Below are positions 1 through 7,113 of a DNA stretch of 9,691 nucleotides, piece after piece. Both the position numbers and the translations under genes were made by a program. This stretch comes from CAZNQW01 sp964575225. Its GTDB lineage: Bacteria; Chloroflexota; Anaerolineae; JAAYZQ01. The stretch lies in assembly GCA_964575225.1 (NCBI GenBank), contig CAZNQW010000145.1, forward strand, positions 1-9,691. Reading direction: 5' to 3'. The notes below the pieces were generated by a model, which did no database searches, was not told the origin of the DNA, and was given only the letters and a program-made list of their open reading frames with translations. Positions within the stretch are counted from its first letter, which is position 1; each line of letters starts with the position of its first letter.

Positions 1-377
1 TGCTCTTTGGCAATATCCACCAACGGCACCGGCATGGCCTTGCGTCCACCATCAATAATGATCTGCGGGTCTACTTTGAGTCCTTCGTCATAGATGACCC
101 CACCACCCGGGACCAGTTCCTTTTGATAGGTTTCCAGAGCCTCCAGGCTCAAGGGCAGCAAGACGTGAACCGCCTTCTCGTGGCAATACAGGGGTTTCTC
201 ATGGACGCGCACCTGGAAGGAATTGAGCCCGCCCCGGATGCGCGACATATAGTCGGGCAGGCCAAATACGTGCAATCCCCCTTGGGCAAGGGCCTGGGCA
301 AATCCAGCCCCGCTGGACTCGACCCCCTGGCCCGCTTCTCCGGCAATCTTGAAGGTCATATCGTTGGTTCGTGCCAT
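1..377 (-). CDS. korA: 2-oxoacid:ferredoxin oxidoreductase, alpha subunit (KorA-like), 5' part only
   Basis: The ATG complement is at 375-377 and the frame stays open to the left edge, giving 125 residues of an incomplete gene. The protein begins MARTNDMTFKIAGEAGQGVE and continues with an LPDYMSRIRGGLNSFQVRV stretch. This is the glycine-rich signature of the gamma domain at the N-terminus of 2-oxoglutarate and related 2-oxoacid:ferredoxin oxidoreductase alpha subunits, enzymes that oxidatively decarboxylate a 2-oxoacid to an acyl-CoA and reduce ferredoxin in the cytoplasm. The thiamine-diphosphate beta subunit and the rest of alpha would lie beyond the left edge. A Shine-Dalgarno AGGAG (complement of 386-390) sits 8 bases before the start and supports this ATG over the internal Met7. 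Substrate choice (2-oxoglutarate, pyruvate, branched or aromatic 2-oxoacid) cannot be decided from this fragment. It is divergent from the repair operon and probably unrelated to it. Confidence 0.8.
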   Translation of the reverse strand, partial: MARTNDMTFKIAGEAGQGVESSGAGFAQALAQGGLHVFGLPDYMSRIRGGLNSFQVRVHEKPLYCHEKAVHVLLPLSLEALETYQKELVPGGGVIYDEGLKVDPQIIIDGGRKAMPVPLVDIAKE

Positions 378-452
378 ACGGTTTGCTCCTCCCTGGTTGC
401 TCAAGGTCAATATCGATCTTGCTTTTCAATGCTCGCGACCCAATGGACAAAG

Positions 453-504
453 GGGTCCTTACCTGAGACGGGATGGCGCCGAGGGCATGGGTCTCCCCGG
501 ACCC
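453..504 (-). promoter_or_regulatory. Two-tier stem-loop in the korA-like leader
   Basis: GGGTCC (453-458) pairs perfectly with GGACCC (499-504), and inside this GAGAC (465-469) pairs with GTCTC (491-495). The structure would sit at the very 5' end of the transcript from the promoter at 510-539. It could stabilise the mRNA or act as a regulatory leader. I do not recognise it as a known riboswitch class, and no U-tract makes it a convincing terminator. Confidence 0.3.
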
Positions 505-509
505 TAACC

Positions 510-539
510 AGTGTACCATTAGTAGGCTGTACAAGTCAA
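510..539 (-). promoter_or_regulatory. Sigma70-type promoter for the korA-like gene
   Basis: On the minus strand a -35 TTGACT (complement of 534-539) is followed after 18 bases by TACACT (complement of 510-515). A TGG directly before it gives an extended -10 (TGnTACACT). The predicted start of transcription is near 503, giving a leader of about 125 bases before the ATG at 377. This is motif matching only. Confidence 0.45.
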
Positions 540-611
540 ATGCCAGAACCTGATGTGAAGCCTTTGATAAACGACACGGATGCGCGGCTGGTGATGTTTG
601 TCAATCGAGAC

Positions 612-640
612 GTCGTCATGCCCGCTTGCGCGGGCATCCA
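612..640. repeat. REP-like short palindromic element
   Basis: ATGCCCGC (618-625) and GCGGGCAT (630-637) form a perfect 8-bp stem with a TTGC loop, flanked by GTC on the left and CCAG on the right. The pattern GTCATnCCCGC...GCGGGnATCCAG is a dispersed extragenic palindrome seen in many bacterial genomes (the Neisseria dRS3 repeat has similar ends). Only one copy is in the window, so its repeat status here rests on recognising the pattern. Within the 362 gene-free bases at 378-739 I see this element, two promoters, a leader stem-loop and a 10-base palindrome, and nothing else. Confidence 0.55.
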
Positions 641-683
641 GCCTGTGCCGCGCCGCGTCTTGGCCGACTCCGAAACGCACCGG

Positions 684-693
684 CAGCCGGCTG
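684..693. promoter_or_regulatory. 10-base palindrome just upstream of the operon -35 (possible operator)
   Basis: CAGCCGGCTG is a perfect palindrome ending two bases before the -35 at 696-701. The position would suit a regulator-binding site. A 10-base GC-rich palindrome can also arise by chance in this DNA, so this is weak. Confidence 0.15.
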
Positions 694-695
694 TA

Positions 696-724
696 TTGCG
701 CTCTCGGCTAAGGGATGCTATAAT
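696..724 (+). promoter_or_regulatory. Extended -10 promoter for the six-gene operon
   Basis: TTGCGC (696-701), a 17-base spacer, then a consensus TATAAT (719-724) preceded by TGC (716-718) as an extended -10. Transcription should begin near 730-732, only about 8-10 bases before the ATG at 740, so the first gene would have an almost leaderless mRNA in which the GAGG at 731-734 is at the extreme 5' end. I saw no comparably good promoter between 740 and 9393, but did not scan exhaustively. Confidence 0.6.
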
Positions 725-739
725 CAACCCGAGGCTCAT

Positions 740-1135
740 ATGATCAAAAAAGCGCGAACACCCATCATCGAACACGACGACGCATTTGTCATTCAACTGC
801 CGGGCGATCATCCGCCCCAAGAGCGCGATCACCTGACCGACCAGGCCATGATCGTGGCCTACGACCGCAAACCGGGCAACAAACCCCGCTGGCGTCTGCG
901 CGAGATCGTCTTTGATCGGGCAGAGTGGACGCGGTCGGGCATCCGGCGCTGGTGGGCCGAGCACGAGGTCCAGTTTCTCGCGATGGATCAGCTCGACGAT
1001 CCCATCCCCGAGCTCTGCCGAGCCTACCACGCCAGCGACGATTCACTGCCTACCATCGTGCTCTGCCATCGCAACACCCCACTGGTGCCGGCGCGGCGCC
1101 AGATGCAGGCTCTGGCCAAAGGCAAGGGCCACTAA
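740..1135 (+). CDS. Unrecognised 131-aa protein, first gene of the operon
   Basis: I do not recognise a family. The frame is open further upstream to a possible start at 626. The TATAAT at 719-724 and the REP-like hairpin at 618-637 would then lie in or beside the coding region, while the ATG at 740 has a GAGG at 731-734, so 740 is chosen. The product (MIKKARTPIIEHDDAFVIQL...) is soluble and rich in charged residues, with no signal peptide, membrane segment or cysteine cluster (cysteines only at two separate places). A Trp/Arg-rich stretch, RWRLREIVFDRAEWTRSGIR then RWW, lies around residues 50-70. An ISxD-like or catalytic motif is not evident. Its stop is 24 bases before the next ATG, so it is probably co-transcribed with the hydrolase and helicase genes. 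Whether it belongs to the repair machinery is unknown. Confidence 0.6.
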   Translation: MIKKARTPIIEHDDAFVIQLPGDHPPQERDHLTDQAMIVAYDRKPGNKPRWRLREIVFDRAEWTRSGIRRWWAEHEVQFLAMDQLDDPIPELCRAYHASDDSLPTIVLCHRNTPLVPARRQMQALAKGKGH

Positions 1136-1159
1136 TCCGTCCAGTTTGTGAACCTCAAT

Positions 1160-1864
1160 ATGACACAACCGGCCATTATCCTAATCGGTGGATACAATTC
1201 GGTGTGGCCCGTCTACCTGGCGGCCGCCCGTCACCTGGAAGATGTGAGCGGCCTCCGCGCCATCGGCGTGCCGCTGTTGCCCTGGGACTGGTGGCAGGCC
1301 GATCGCCAGAAAAGCGCGGGCCCTCTCCTGACCAAGCTCTGGGACACGATCCTGTGGGCCAGGAGAAAAATGGGGACCAGGAGATTCATCCTGGTGGCCC
1401 ACAGCGCCGGGGGGTTGGTGTCTCGCCTTTACCTGAGCGGCCAACCGATTGAGGGCCAAATCTATGCCGGGACGGGCCATGTATCTGCTCTCATCACCCT
1501 GGGCAGCCCCCACTGCGCCGAAACCGGCCCCGACTGGTATCTGATCCGCGACGCAAACCGCTTGGCCCCCGGCGTCCCCTATGCTGATGGCCTGTCCTAC
1601 CACGCCATTGCCGGTCAGAGTGTGCAGGGCGACGAGCAGGGTGGGTTCGGCGAGAGGCGCGCCTTTCGCAGCTACCGCTACTTCTCCAACAACGGCGCAC
1701 AATTGGGCGACGGTGTGATCCCCGTGGATGCCGCCTACCTGCCCGGCGCCGCGAACCGGATTCTGGACGGGGTGGTTCACTCTCGCAAATATGGCGCCCA
1801 CTGGTACCTCGGCTCTCGGTCCACCATCCGTCGTTGGTGGCCTCAGGATCTCGGCCATGAGTGA
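1160..1864 (+). CDS. Alpha/beta-hydrolase, lipase/esterase-like
   Basis: This 234-aa protein has the layout of a small serine hydrolase. An early strand and oxyanion-hole region is PAIILIGGYNSVW (about residues 4-16). The nucleophile elbow is ILVAHSAGGLVSR, with Ser82 in AHSAG, the first Gly of the usual GxSxG being Ala. GDGVIPVDAA gives a likely catalytic Asp184. LDGVVHS gives a likely catalytic His207, with an aromatic tail WYLGS...WW. No signal peptide is visible, so it is probably cytoplasmic; the substrate is unknown. An in-frame GTG at 1148 could add four residues; neither start has a clear ribosome-binding site and the ATG is preferred. The stop overlaps the next gene's start by 8 bases, suggesting translational coupling to the helicase genes, although a hydrolase has no obvious role in DNA repair. 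Confidence 0.8.
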   Translation: MTQPAIILIGGYNSVWPVYLAAARHLEDVSGLRAIGVPLLPWDWWQADRQKSAGPLLTKLWDTILWARRKMGTRRFILVAHSAGGLVSRLYLSGQPIEGQIYAGTGHVSALITLGSPHCAETGPDWYLIRDANRLAPGVPYADGLSYHAIAGQSVQGDEQGGFGERRAFRSYRYFSNNGAQLGDGVIPVDAAYLPGAANRILDGVVHSRKYGAHWYLGSRSTIRRWWPQDLGHE

Positions 1865-3983
1865 AGAACTGATCGGGGCTCCCTATCACAACAACGCCAC
1901 AACCTTTGTGTCCGGCCCGCCGGGCGCTGGCAAGACCACCCTTGCCGTCCGCCGACTGGATTATCTGTTGGCCCAGGGCGTCCCCGCCGAACAGATCCTG
2001 ATCTTGGTCCCCCAGCGTACCCTGGCCCTGCCCTACTACGAGTACCTGCACCGCGCCGATTTGCCCCCTCGGGGTGTCGTCGACGTAGCTACGATTGGCG
2101 GCCTGGCCCGTCGCACCGTCGACCTTTTCTGGCCGTTGGCCGGTGAGCCGGCCGGATTTGCCCATCCCCACCGGCACCCTCACTTTTTGACGCTGGAAAC
2201 GGCCCAGTACTATATGGACCGCATCGCCGAAAAGTTCCTGTCCGAGGGAGCCTTTGACGGCGTGCGCATCTCCCGCGCCCGCCTGGTCAGCCAGGTCATC
2301 GACAACCTGAACAAAGCCGCCGCCGTCCGCTTTCCGCTGGAAGAGATCGCCCCACGCCTTCAGCGCGCCTGGAGCGGCGAATCGGCCATCCTCCGCATCT
2401 ACGACGCGGTCCAGGCCATGGCCCTCGCCTTCCGGCAAGAGTGCCTGGCGGGCAATCGGCTGGACTGGTCCCTCCAGGTCGAGGTCCTGCAACAGCATCT
2501 GTTGCCCCTGCCGCTGCTGCGTCGCTACCTCCTCAGCGGCTATCGGCACCTGATCGTCGACAACGTCGAAGAGGACATTCCAGCCACCCACGACCTCCTC
2601 CGGTTGTGGCTGCCTCTCTGCGAATCGGCCCTCCTCCTGTACGACACCGACGGAGGTTATCGCGTCTTTCTCGGCGCCGACCCCAGTGGCGCCCTTCAGC
2701 TTGCCCAGGAATGCCGCTCGCACATTGTGATGGCCCCCTCGCGCGTGCCCAGTGCCTCGATGGCCGCCTTGGGCGCGGCCCTGGCCCGCCCCTTTGGCCT
2801 CGATCCGGCCGGCGCATCCCCAGAGATCGATCCACGGCCCGCCTTCCAGGTCCAGTCGCACCACTTTCAAACCGAAATGGTGGACTGGGTGGCCGATGAG
2901 GTCTCGCGCCTGGTCATCGAAGAACGGCACGACCTGGCCCAGATCGCCATCCTGGCCCCCTTTCTCAGCGACGCCCTGCGCTTTTCGCTGACCGAGCGAT
3001 TGGCAACCTACGGCATCCAAGCCTACACCCATCGCCCCTCCCGCCAACTCCGCGAGGAACCGGCCGTTCGCTGCCTTCTTACGCGGATCAAGCTGGCCCA
3101 TCCCGATTGGGGCTACGCCCCGCCCGAGATCGACGTGGCCCACGCCCTGTCAGAGGCCATCGCCGATCTGGATCCCATCCGCGCCCGCCTCCTGGCTCAA
3201 CACGTCTATCGCGTGCGCGACCGGCAACCTGAACTCCTGCCCTTTCACCGCATCGGTGCTGGCCTCCAGCAGCGGATCACCTTTCTCCTGGGCGGCCGCT
3301 ACACCGAACTCCAGGAATGGCTGGCCCGCTATCAGGACGAGTCCGCCGACTCCTCCGGCGTCGAGCGCTTGGACCACCTGATCAGCCGGCTCTTTGGCGA
3401 AATCCTGTCGCAGCCCGGATTTGGCTTCCGCGCCAACCTGGACGCCGGGCAGGCCGCCGCCCGCCTGATCGAATCGGCTCGCAAATTCTACCAGGCCTTT
3501 CCACCGGCCGAACCAGATGAGGAAGCCGACCCATCGGCGGTGGCCTCCCTGAGCCGCGAATACGTGGACATGGTCGAGCGGGGCGTGGTGGCCGCCCAGT
3601 ACCTATCCGGCTGGGAACCGGTTTCCGATCGGGGCGTGCTGTTGGTCCCAGCCTACACCTTTCTGATGATGAACCGACCCGTGGCCATCCAGTTCTGGCT
3701 GGATGCCGGCAGCCGTTCCTGGTACGAACGCATCTATCAACCCCTGACCCACCCCTACGTCCTGCGCCGCGATTGGGACGAGGACCGGGTTTGGATCGAT
3801 GACGACGAAGTCCAGGTGCGCGACCAGGCCCTGGGGCGCCTCATATTGGGACTGACGCGCCGCTGTCGCGAGCGCGTCTATCTGGCCTTTAGCGATCTCA
3901 ACGATCAGGGCAGCGAACAGCAGGGTCCCTTGTGGCAGGCCACCCACCGCCTGCTCCGCCAATGGCAGAGAAAGAGCCCATGA
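1857..3983 (+). CDS. UvrD/Rep-fold protein with degraded helicase motifs (AddB-like helicase part)
   Basis: This 708-aa protein has a Walker A, GPPGAGKTT (residues 20-28), and a motif-Ib-like VDVATIGGLARR (75-86). Other superfamily 1 motifs are degraded. Motif II, normally DExQD, reads DNVEED (235-240), replacing the catalytic glutamate. Motif III, normally GDxxQSIYxFRGA, reads DTDGGYRVFLGA (263-274), without the conserved Gln. Motif V (TxHKxKGLEW) is absent from 593-624. Motif VI keeps only GLTRRCRERVYLAF (665-678). It therefore probably binds ATP but is unlikely to unwind DNA. This matches AddB/RexB, whose helicase domain is inactive, but AddB is about 1,100-1,200 aa because a nuclease is fused at its C-terminus; here a nuclease is encoded separately, two genes downstream. 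The ATG at 1857 is preferred because it gives the usual short lead before Walker A; the frame is open back to 1728. It overlaps the active helicase gene by ATGA. The AddB analogy is inference. Confidence 0.8.
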   Translation: MSEELIGAPYHNNATTFVSGPPGAGKTTLAVRRLDYLLAQGVPAEQILILVPQRTLALPYYEYLHRADLPPRGVVDVATIGGLARRTVDLFWPLAGEPAGFAHPHRHPHFLTLETAQYYMDRIAEKFLSEGAFDGVRISRARLVSQVIDNLNKAAAVRFPLEEIAPRLQRAWSGESAILRIYDAVQAMALAFRQECLAGNRLDWSLQVEVLQQHLLPLPLLRRYLLSGYRHLIVDNVEEDIPATHDLLRLWLPLCESALLLYDTDGGYRVFLGADPSGALQLAQECRSHIVMAPSRVPSASMAALGAALARPFGLDPAGASPEIDPRPAFQVQSHHFQTEMVDWVADEVSRLVIEERHDLAQIAILAPFLSDALRFSLTERLATYGIQAYTHRPSRQLREEPAVRCLLTRIKLAHPDWGYAPPEIDVAHALSEAIADLDPIRARLLAQHVYRVRDRQPELLPFHRIGAGLQQRITFLLGGRYTELQEWLARYQDESADSSGVERLDHLISRLFGEILSQPGFGFRANLDAGQAAARLIESARKFYQAFPPAEPDEEADPSAVASLSREYVDMVERGVVAAQYLSGWEPVSDRGVLLVPAYTFLMMNRPVAIQFWLDAGSRSWYERIYQPLTHPYVLRRDWDEDRVWIDDDEVQVRDQALGRLILGLTRRCRERVYLAFSDLNDQGSEQQGPLWQATHRLLRQWQRKSP

Positions 3984-6244
3984 GCGAGTTCCGACCCCGC
4001 GCCGGCCAACAGCAAGCCCTGAACTATGTCCAGGGCAAGATGGGCATTTCGGCCGTGCCCGGCAGCGGCAAAACGGCTACCCTGGCCCATCTGGCGGCCC
4101 AGCTCGTCGCCGACCGGATCGACGACGGCCAAGAGGTACTCATCGTCACCCTGGTCAATTCGGCTGTGGACAACTTTCGGCGGCGCATCAACGCCCTGAT
4201 CGAGCAGCGTGGGCTGCTGCCCAATTTTGGTTACCGGGTGCGCACCCTCCACGGCCTGGCCCACGATATCGTCCGCGAGCGTCCCGCCCTGGTCGGTCTG
4301 GCCGACGATTTCGGCATCATCGACGAGCGGGAGGCCACCCGCGTCCGCCAGGAAGTGACGGCTGCCTGGCTCCGCAGCCACGACGATATCGTCGAACCGT
4401 TTCTGAGCGCCGACCTGGAGGAAAATCGCCGCGACTGGACCCGAAACACCAAATGGCCCGAGCTGGCCGACGGAATCTGCCGGGCCGTCATCAAACGCGC
4501 CAAGGACCTGCAACTGGCCCCCGAGGTGCTGCAAGAGCGGCTGCGGACCATCCCCGATTCACCGTGGCTCCACTTGTTGCGCATGGGCGCCGATTGCTAT
4601 CTCGAATACCAGCGCAGCCTGGCCTATCGCGGCACCGTCGATTTCGACGACCTGATCCGCTTGGCGCTGGAGGCCCTCCAGCGCGACGGCGACTATTTGG
4701 CCCGTTTGCAGCGGCAATGGCCCTACCTGCTCGAGGACGAGGCCCAGGATTCGAGTTTGCTCCAGGAACGGATCCTGCGGCTTTTGGCTGGGCCGGGCGG
4801 CAACTGGATCCGGGTCGGCGATCCCAACCAGGCCATCTACGATACCTTTACCAACGCCAACCCCAAGTACCTGCTCAACTTCTTGCGCGAACCCGACGTC
4901 GCCGAGGTGGCGTTGCCCGAATCGGGCCGTTCCCAACCGGCCATCATTGCCCTGGCCAACGACCTGGTAGACTGGACCGTGGAGCAACACCCCACCCCCG
5001 AAATGCGGGGCCAGGGCGCCTTTCGCCGATTGCACATCGTGCCCACTCTACCCGGTGATTCCCAGCCCAACCCGCCCAACGACCCCCAGGCCATCTTTCT
5101 GGACGACGGACCCAAAACCCCCGAGGAGGAACTCAAGATCGTCGTCGACTCTATCGCCCGCTGGCTGCCCGATCACCCCGACCGGAGCGTGGGTGTGCTG
5201 GCGCCCCGCAATCAGCGGGGATTCGAGATGGTCGACCTGCTCAAAGCTCAAAAGATCCCCTATGTCGACCTCCTGCGCTCGACCAGTTCCACTCGGGCCA
5301 CGGCCGGTGCTGTGGGCAACCTGCTCCGCTGCCTGGCCGACCCCACGTCGCCCCGCAAGCTCGCCGTCGCCTTTGAAGTGTGGCGCCGCGACGACCGCCA
5401 GGACGAGGAAGCCCAGGCACGGGTAGCCCGCGTGGCCAAACGCATCAAGGGCTGCATCCACGTGGAGGCCTACCTCTGGCCCCGCGCCGACCGCGATTGG
5501 CTGACCGACCTGGCGCCCAGCCTGCCCCAGGACGAAGCCGAACTCTTGGAGCAGTTCCGCGAGCGGGCTCGCCGCTGGCATCTGGCGGCCACCATGCCCA
5601 TCGACCAACTGGTCCTGACTCTTGCCAACGACCTGTTCGCCCAGTCCCACGAACTGGCCCTGGCGCGTAAGCTGGCCATCCTGTTGCGAAACGCTGCCGA
5701 GGGCCAGCCTTCTTTTCGCCTGCCCGAGCTGGTGCAAGAGCTGGCCGTCATCGCCCGCAACGAGCGCAGTTTCCTCGGATTTGACGAACAGGACACCGGC
5801 TTTGAGCCGCCGTCGGGCCACGTCACCGTAGCGACCATGCACAAAGCCAAAGGGCTGGAGTGGGACCGAGTCTATTTGATGTCGATCAACAATTACGACT
5901 TTCCCTCGGGGCTGCCTCACGATAGCTTTATCGCCGAGGCTTGGTACATCCGCGACCATCTGAATCTCGAAGCGGAGGTCCTGGCCTATCTGGAGGCCCT
6001 GGCTGGTGGATCCGGACTCCCCGGCGGCTCCCCACTGGATATCCCCGAGGGCCAGCCCAGCCAGGATGCCCGGATGGACTATGTGGCCGAACGACTCCGC
6101 CTGCTGTATGTGGGCATTACCCGCGCCAGGCGCGACCTGATCGTCACCTGGAACACCGGACGCCGGGCCGCATCGGGCATCGGCCCGGCCGAACCTCTCG
6201 CGGCGCTGATCCGCCGTGGGGGAGCCGCCCAATCCGAACTATGA
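3980..6244 (+). CDS. UvrD/PcrA-type superfamily 1A DNA helicase, all motifs intact (AddA-like without nuclease)
   Basis: This 754-aa protein has a full motif set. Q-motif RPRAGQQQAL is at 5-14 and Walker A AVPGSGKTATL at 25-35. Motif Ia LVNSAVDNFRRRI is at 58-70 and Ib TLHGLAHDIV at 89-98. Motif II LLEDEAQDSSLLQ is at 250-262 (DEAQD 253-257) and motif III RVGDPNQAIY at 278-287. A motif-IV-like ESGRSQPAI follows at 314-322, then motif V VTVATMHKAKGLEWDRVY at 615-632 and motif VI LLYVGITRARRDL at 708-720. It should be an ATP-driven 3'-5' DNA translocase/helicase. AddA proteins are about 1,200 aa and carry a C-terminal nuclease; this one ends soon after motif VI, so it must rely on another protein for cutting. 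The ATG at 3980 overlaps the previous stop (ATGA) and follows a purine-rich AGAAAGAG; an ATG at 3962 is a weaker alternative. A separate PcrA/UvrD role is possible, but pairing with the degraded partner upstream favours an AddAB-like heterodimer. Confidence 0.9.
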   Translation: MSEFRPRAGQQQALNYVQGKMGISAVPGSGKTATLAHLAAQLVADRIDDGQEVLIVTLVNSAVDNFRRRINALIEQRGLLPNFGYRVRTLHGLAHDIVRERPALVGLADDFGIIDEREATRVRQEVTAAWLRSHDDIVEPFLSADLEENRRDWTRNTKWPELADGICRAVIKRAKDLQLAPEVLQERLRTIPDSPWLHLLRMGADCYLEYQRSLAYRGTVDFDDLIRLALEALQRDGDYLARLQRQWPYLLEDEAQDSSLLQERILRLLAGPGGNWIRVGDPNQAIYDTFTNANPKYLLNFLREPDVAEVALPESGRSQPAIIALANDLVDWTVEQHPTPEMRGQGAFRRLHIVPTLPGDSQPNPPNDPQAIFLDDGPKTPEEELKIVVDSIARWLPDHPDRSVGVLAPRNQRGFEMVDLLKAQKIPYVDLLRSTSSTRATAGAVGNLLRCLADPTSPRKLAVAFEVWRRDDRQDEEAQARVARVAKRIKGCIHVEAYLWPRADRDWLTDLAPSLPQDEAELLEQFRERARRWHLAATMPIDQLVLTLANDLFAQSHELALARKLAILLRNAAEGQPSFRLPELVQELAVIARNERSFLGFDEQDTGFEPPSGHVTVATMHKAKGLEWDRVYLMSINNYDFPSGLPHDSFIAEAWYIRDHLNLEAEVLAYLEALAGGSGLPGGSPLDIPEGQPSQDARMDYVAERLRLLYVGITRARRDLIVTWNTGRRAASGIGPAEPLAALIRRGGAAQSEL

Positions 6245-6251
6245 GGCCGCC

Positions 6252-7094
6252 ATGACCCAACCCTCGTTGCCCGAATCCTTTTCCTTCGACCAGGGCAAGC
6301 TGCAAGATTATGTCGACTGCCCGCGTCGATTCCAACTGCGCCACGTGCTCATGCGCCCCTGGCCCGCCCTGATCACAGGCATGCCCACCGAGGCCGAGCG
6401 CGACCGCCGTTTGGGCGAAGACCTGCATCGCCTGGCCTACCAGCTCGAGCTGGGCCTGGAGATCGATACCCTGAGCCGGTCCATCGAGGACCCCGAGCTG
6501 GCAACCTGGTGGCAGACGCTGCTCTCGCGCCCACCCGCCCACCTGCCCCAGTCGGTGCGGCGCCCCGAATTGGTCCTGTCGGCGCCGCTTGCCGGCCACC
6601 GGCTGGTGGCCAAGTACGACCTGCTGGCTGTGAAGCCCGGGCAGCGCCTGGTCATTGTCGAATGGAAGACGGCTCACCATCGACCCAGCCGCTCGTACCT
6701 CGCCGCCCGATTGCAAACCCGCGTCTATCGTGCCGTCGCCGCCCGGGCAGGCGCAGCCGTCAACGCGGGTCGTACGCCCGATCCCGAACAGATCGAGATG
6801 GTCTATTGGTTTGCCCGGCAAGGGGGCGAGACCGAGCGCTTTCCCTACGACGCCGCCCAGCACCATGCTGATCTGGAGTACCTGGCCCATCTGGTGGACG
6901 AGATAGTCCAGCGGCCCGCGGCCGAGGAGTGGCCCCTCACTCCCGACGAGCGCCACTGCCGCTTTTGCAACTATCGCTCGCTGTGTGAACGACACGTCGA
7001 GCCGGGCTTTCCCGACGAGGCGCCCGATGACCTGGACGGCGGACCCGTGGAATTCGAGTTTGATCTCGAACAGATTGCCGAGATCGAGTTTTGA
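6252..7094 (+). CDS. PD-(D/E)XK nuclease with four-cysteine Fe-S signature (AddB nuclease/Cas4-like)
   Basis: This 280-aa protein matches the RecB-type nuclease family. A first cysteine is in DYVDCPRRFQL (Cys23). His59 follows in LGEDLHRLAYQ. E106 and D123 lie in PELVLSAPL and LVAKYDLLAV. The core VIVEWKT supplies Glu137 and Lys139, and Gln155/Tyr159 in ARLQTRVYRA complete the QxxxY motif. Cys236, Cys239 and Cys245 in HCRFCNYRSLCER, with Cys23, give the C...C-X2-C-X5-C spacing of the 4Fe-4S cluster in AddB. All catalytic positions look intact. It probably cuts DNA unwound by the neighbouring helicase. The last 27 residues are strongly acidic and end IAEIEF. The start is 7 bases after the helicase stop, with GAGG at 6243-6246; an upstream in-frame start at 6216 lacks this support. 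Cas4 of a CRISPR system is unlikely since no cas1, cas2 or array is nearby. Confidence 0.85.
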   Translation: MTQPSLPESFSFDQGKLQDYVDCPRRFQLRHVLMRPWPALITGMPTEAERDRRLGEDLHRLAYQLELGLEIDTLSRSIEDPELATWWQTLLSRPPAHLPQSVRRPELVLSAPLAGHRLVAKYDLLAVKPGQRLVIVEWKTAHHRPSRSYLAARLQTRVYRAVAARAGAAVNAGRTPDPEQIEMVYWFARQGGETERFPYDAAQHHADLEYLAHLVDEIVQRPAAEEWPLTPDERHCRFCNYRSLCERHVEPGFPDEAPDDLDGGPVEFEFDLEQIAEIEF

Positions 7095-7113
7095 GAGGTC
7101 GAAAACCAGAGCC

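Noticed and set aside
626..739. An N-terminal extension of the first operon gene starting at 626
   Set aside because: It would begin in the REP-like hairpin and contain the promoter at 696-724; the residues look unlike the rest of the protein.
1494..3143. A 549-codon open frame on the minus strand, antisense to the hydrolase and helicase genes
   Set aside because: It lies opposite two recognised genes, is low-complexity and rich in Gly and Gln, shows no motif, and is the usual mirror effect of high third-position GC.
5048..6232. A 394-codon minus-strand open frame opposite the active helicase
   Set aside because: The plus strand here encodes intact helicase motifs V and VI; the minus frame has no recognisable features.
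6252..7094. Cas4 of a CRISPR-Cas locus
   Set aside because: No cas1, cas2, effector genes or direct-repeat array are in the window; the neighbours are UvrD-type helicases and RecJ.
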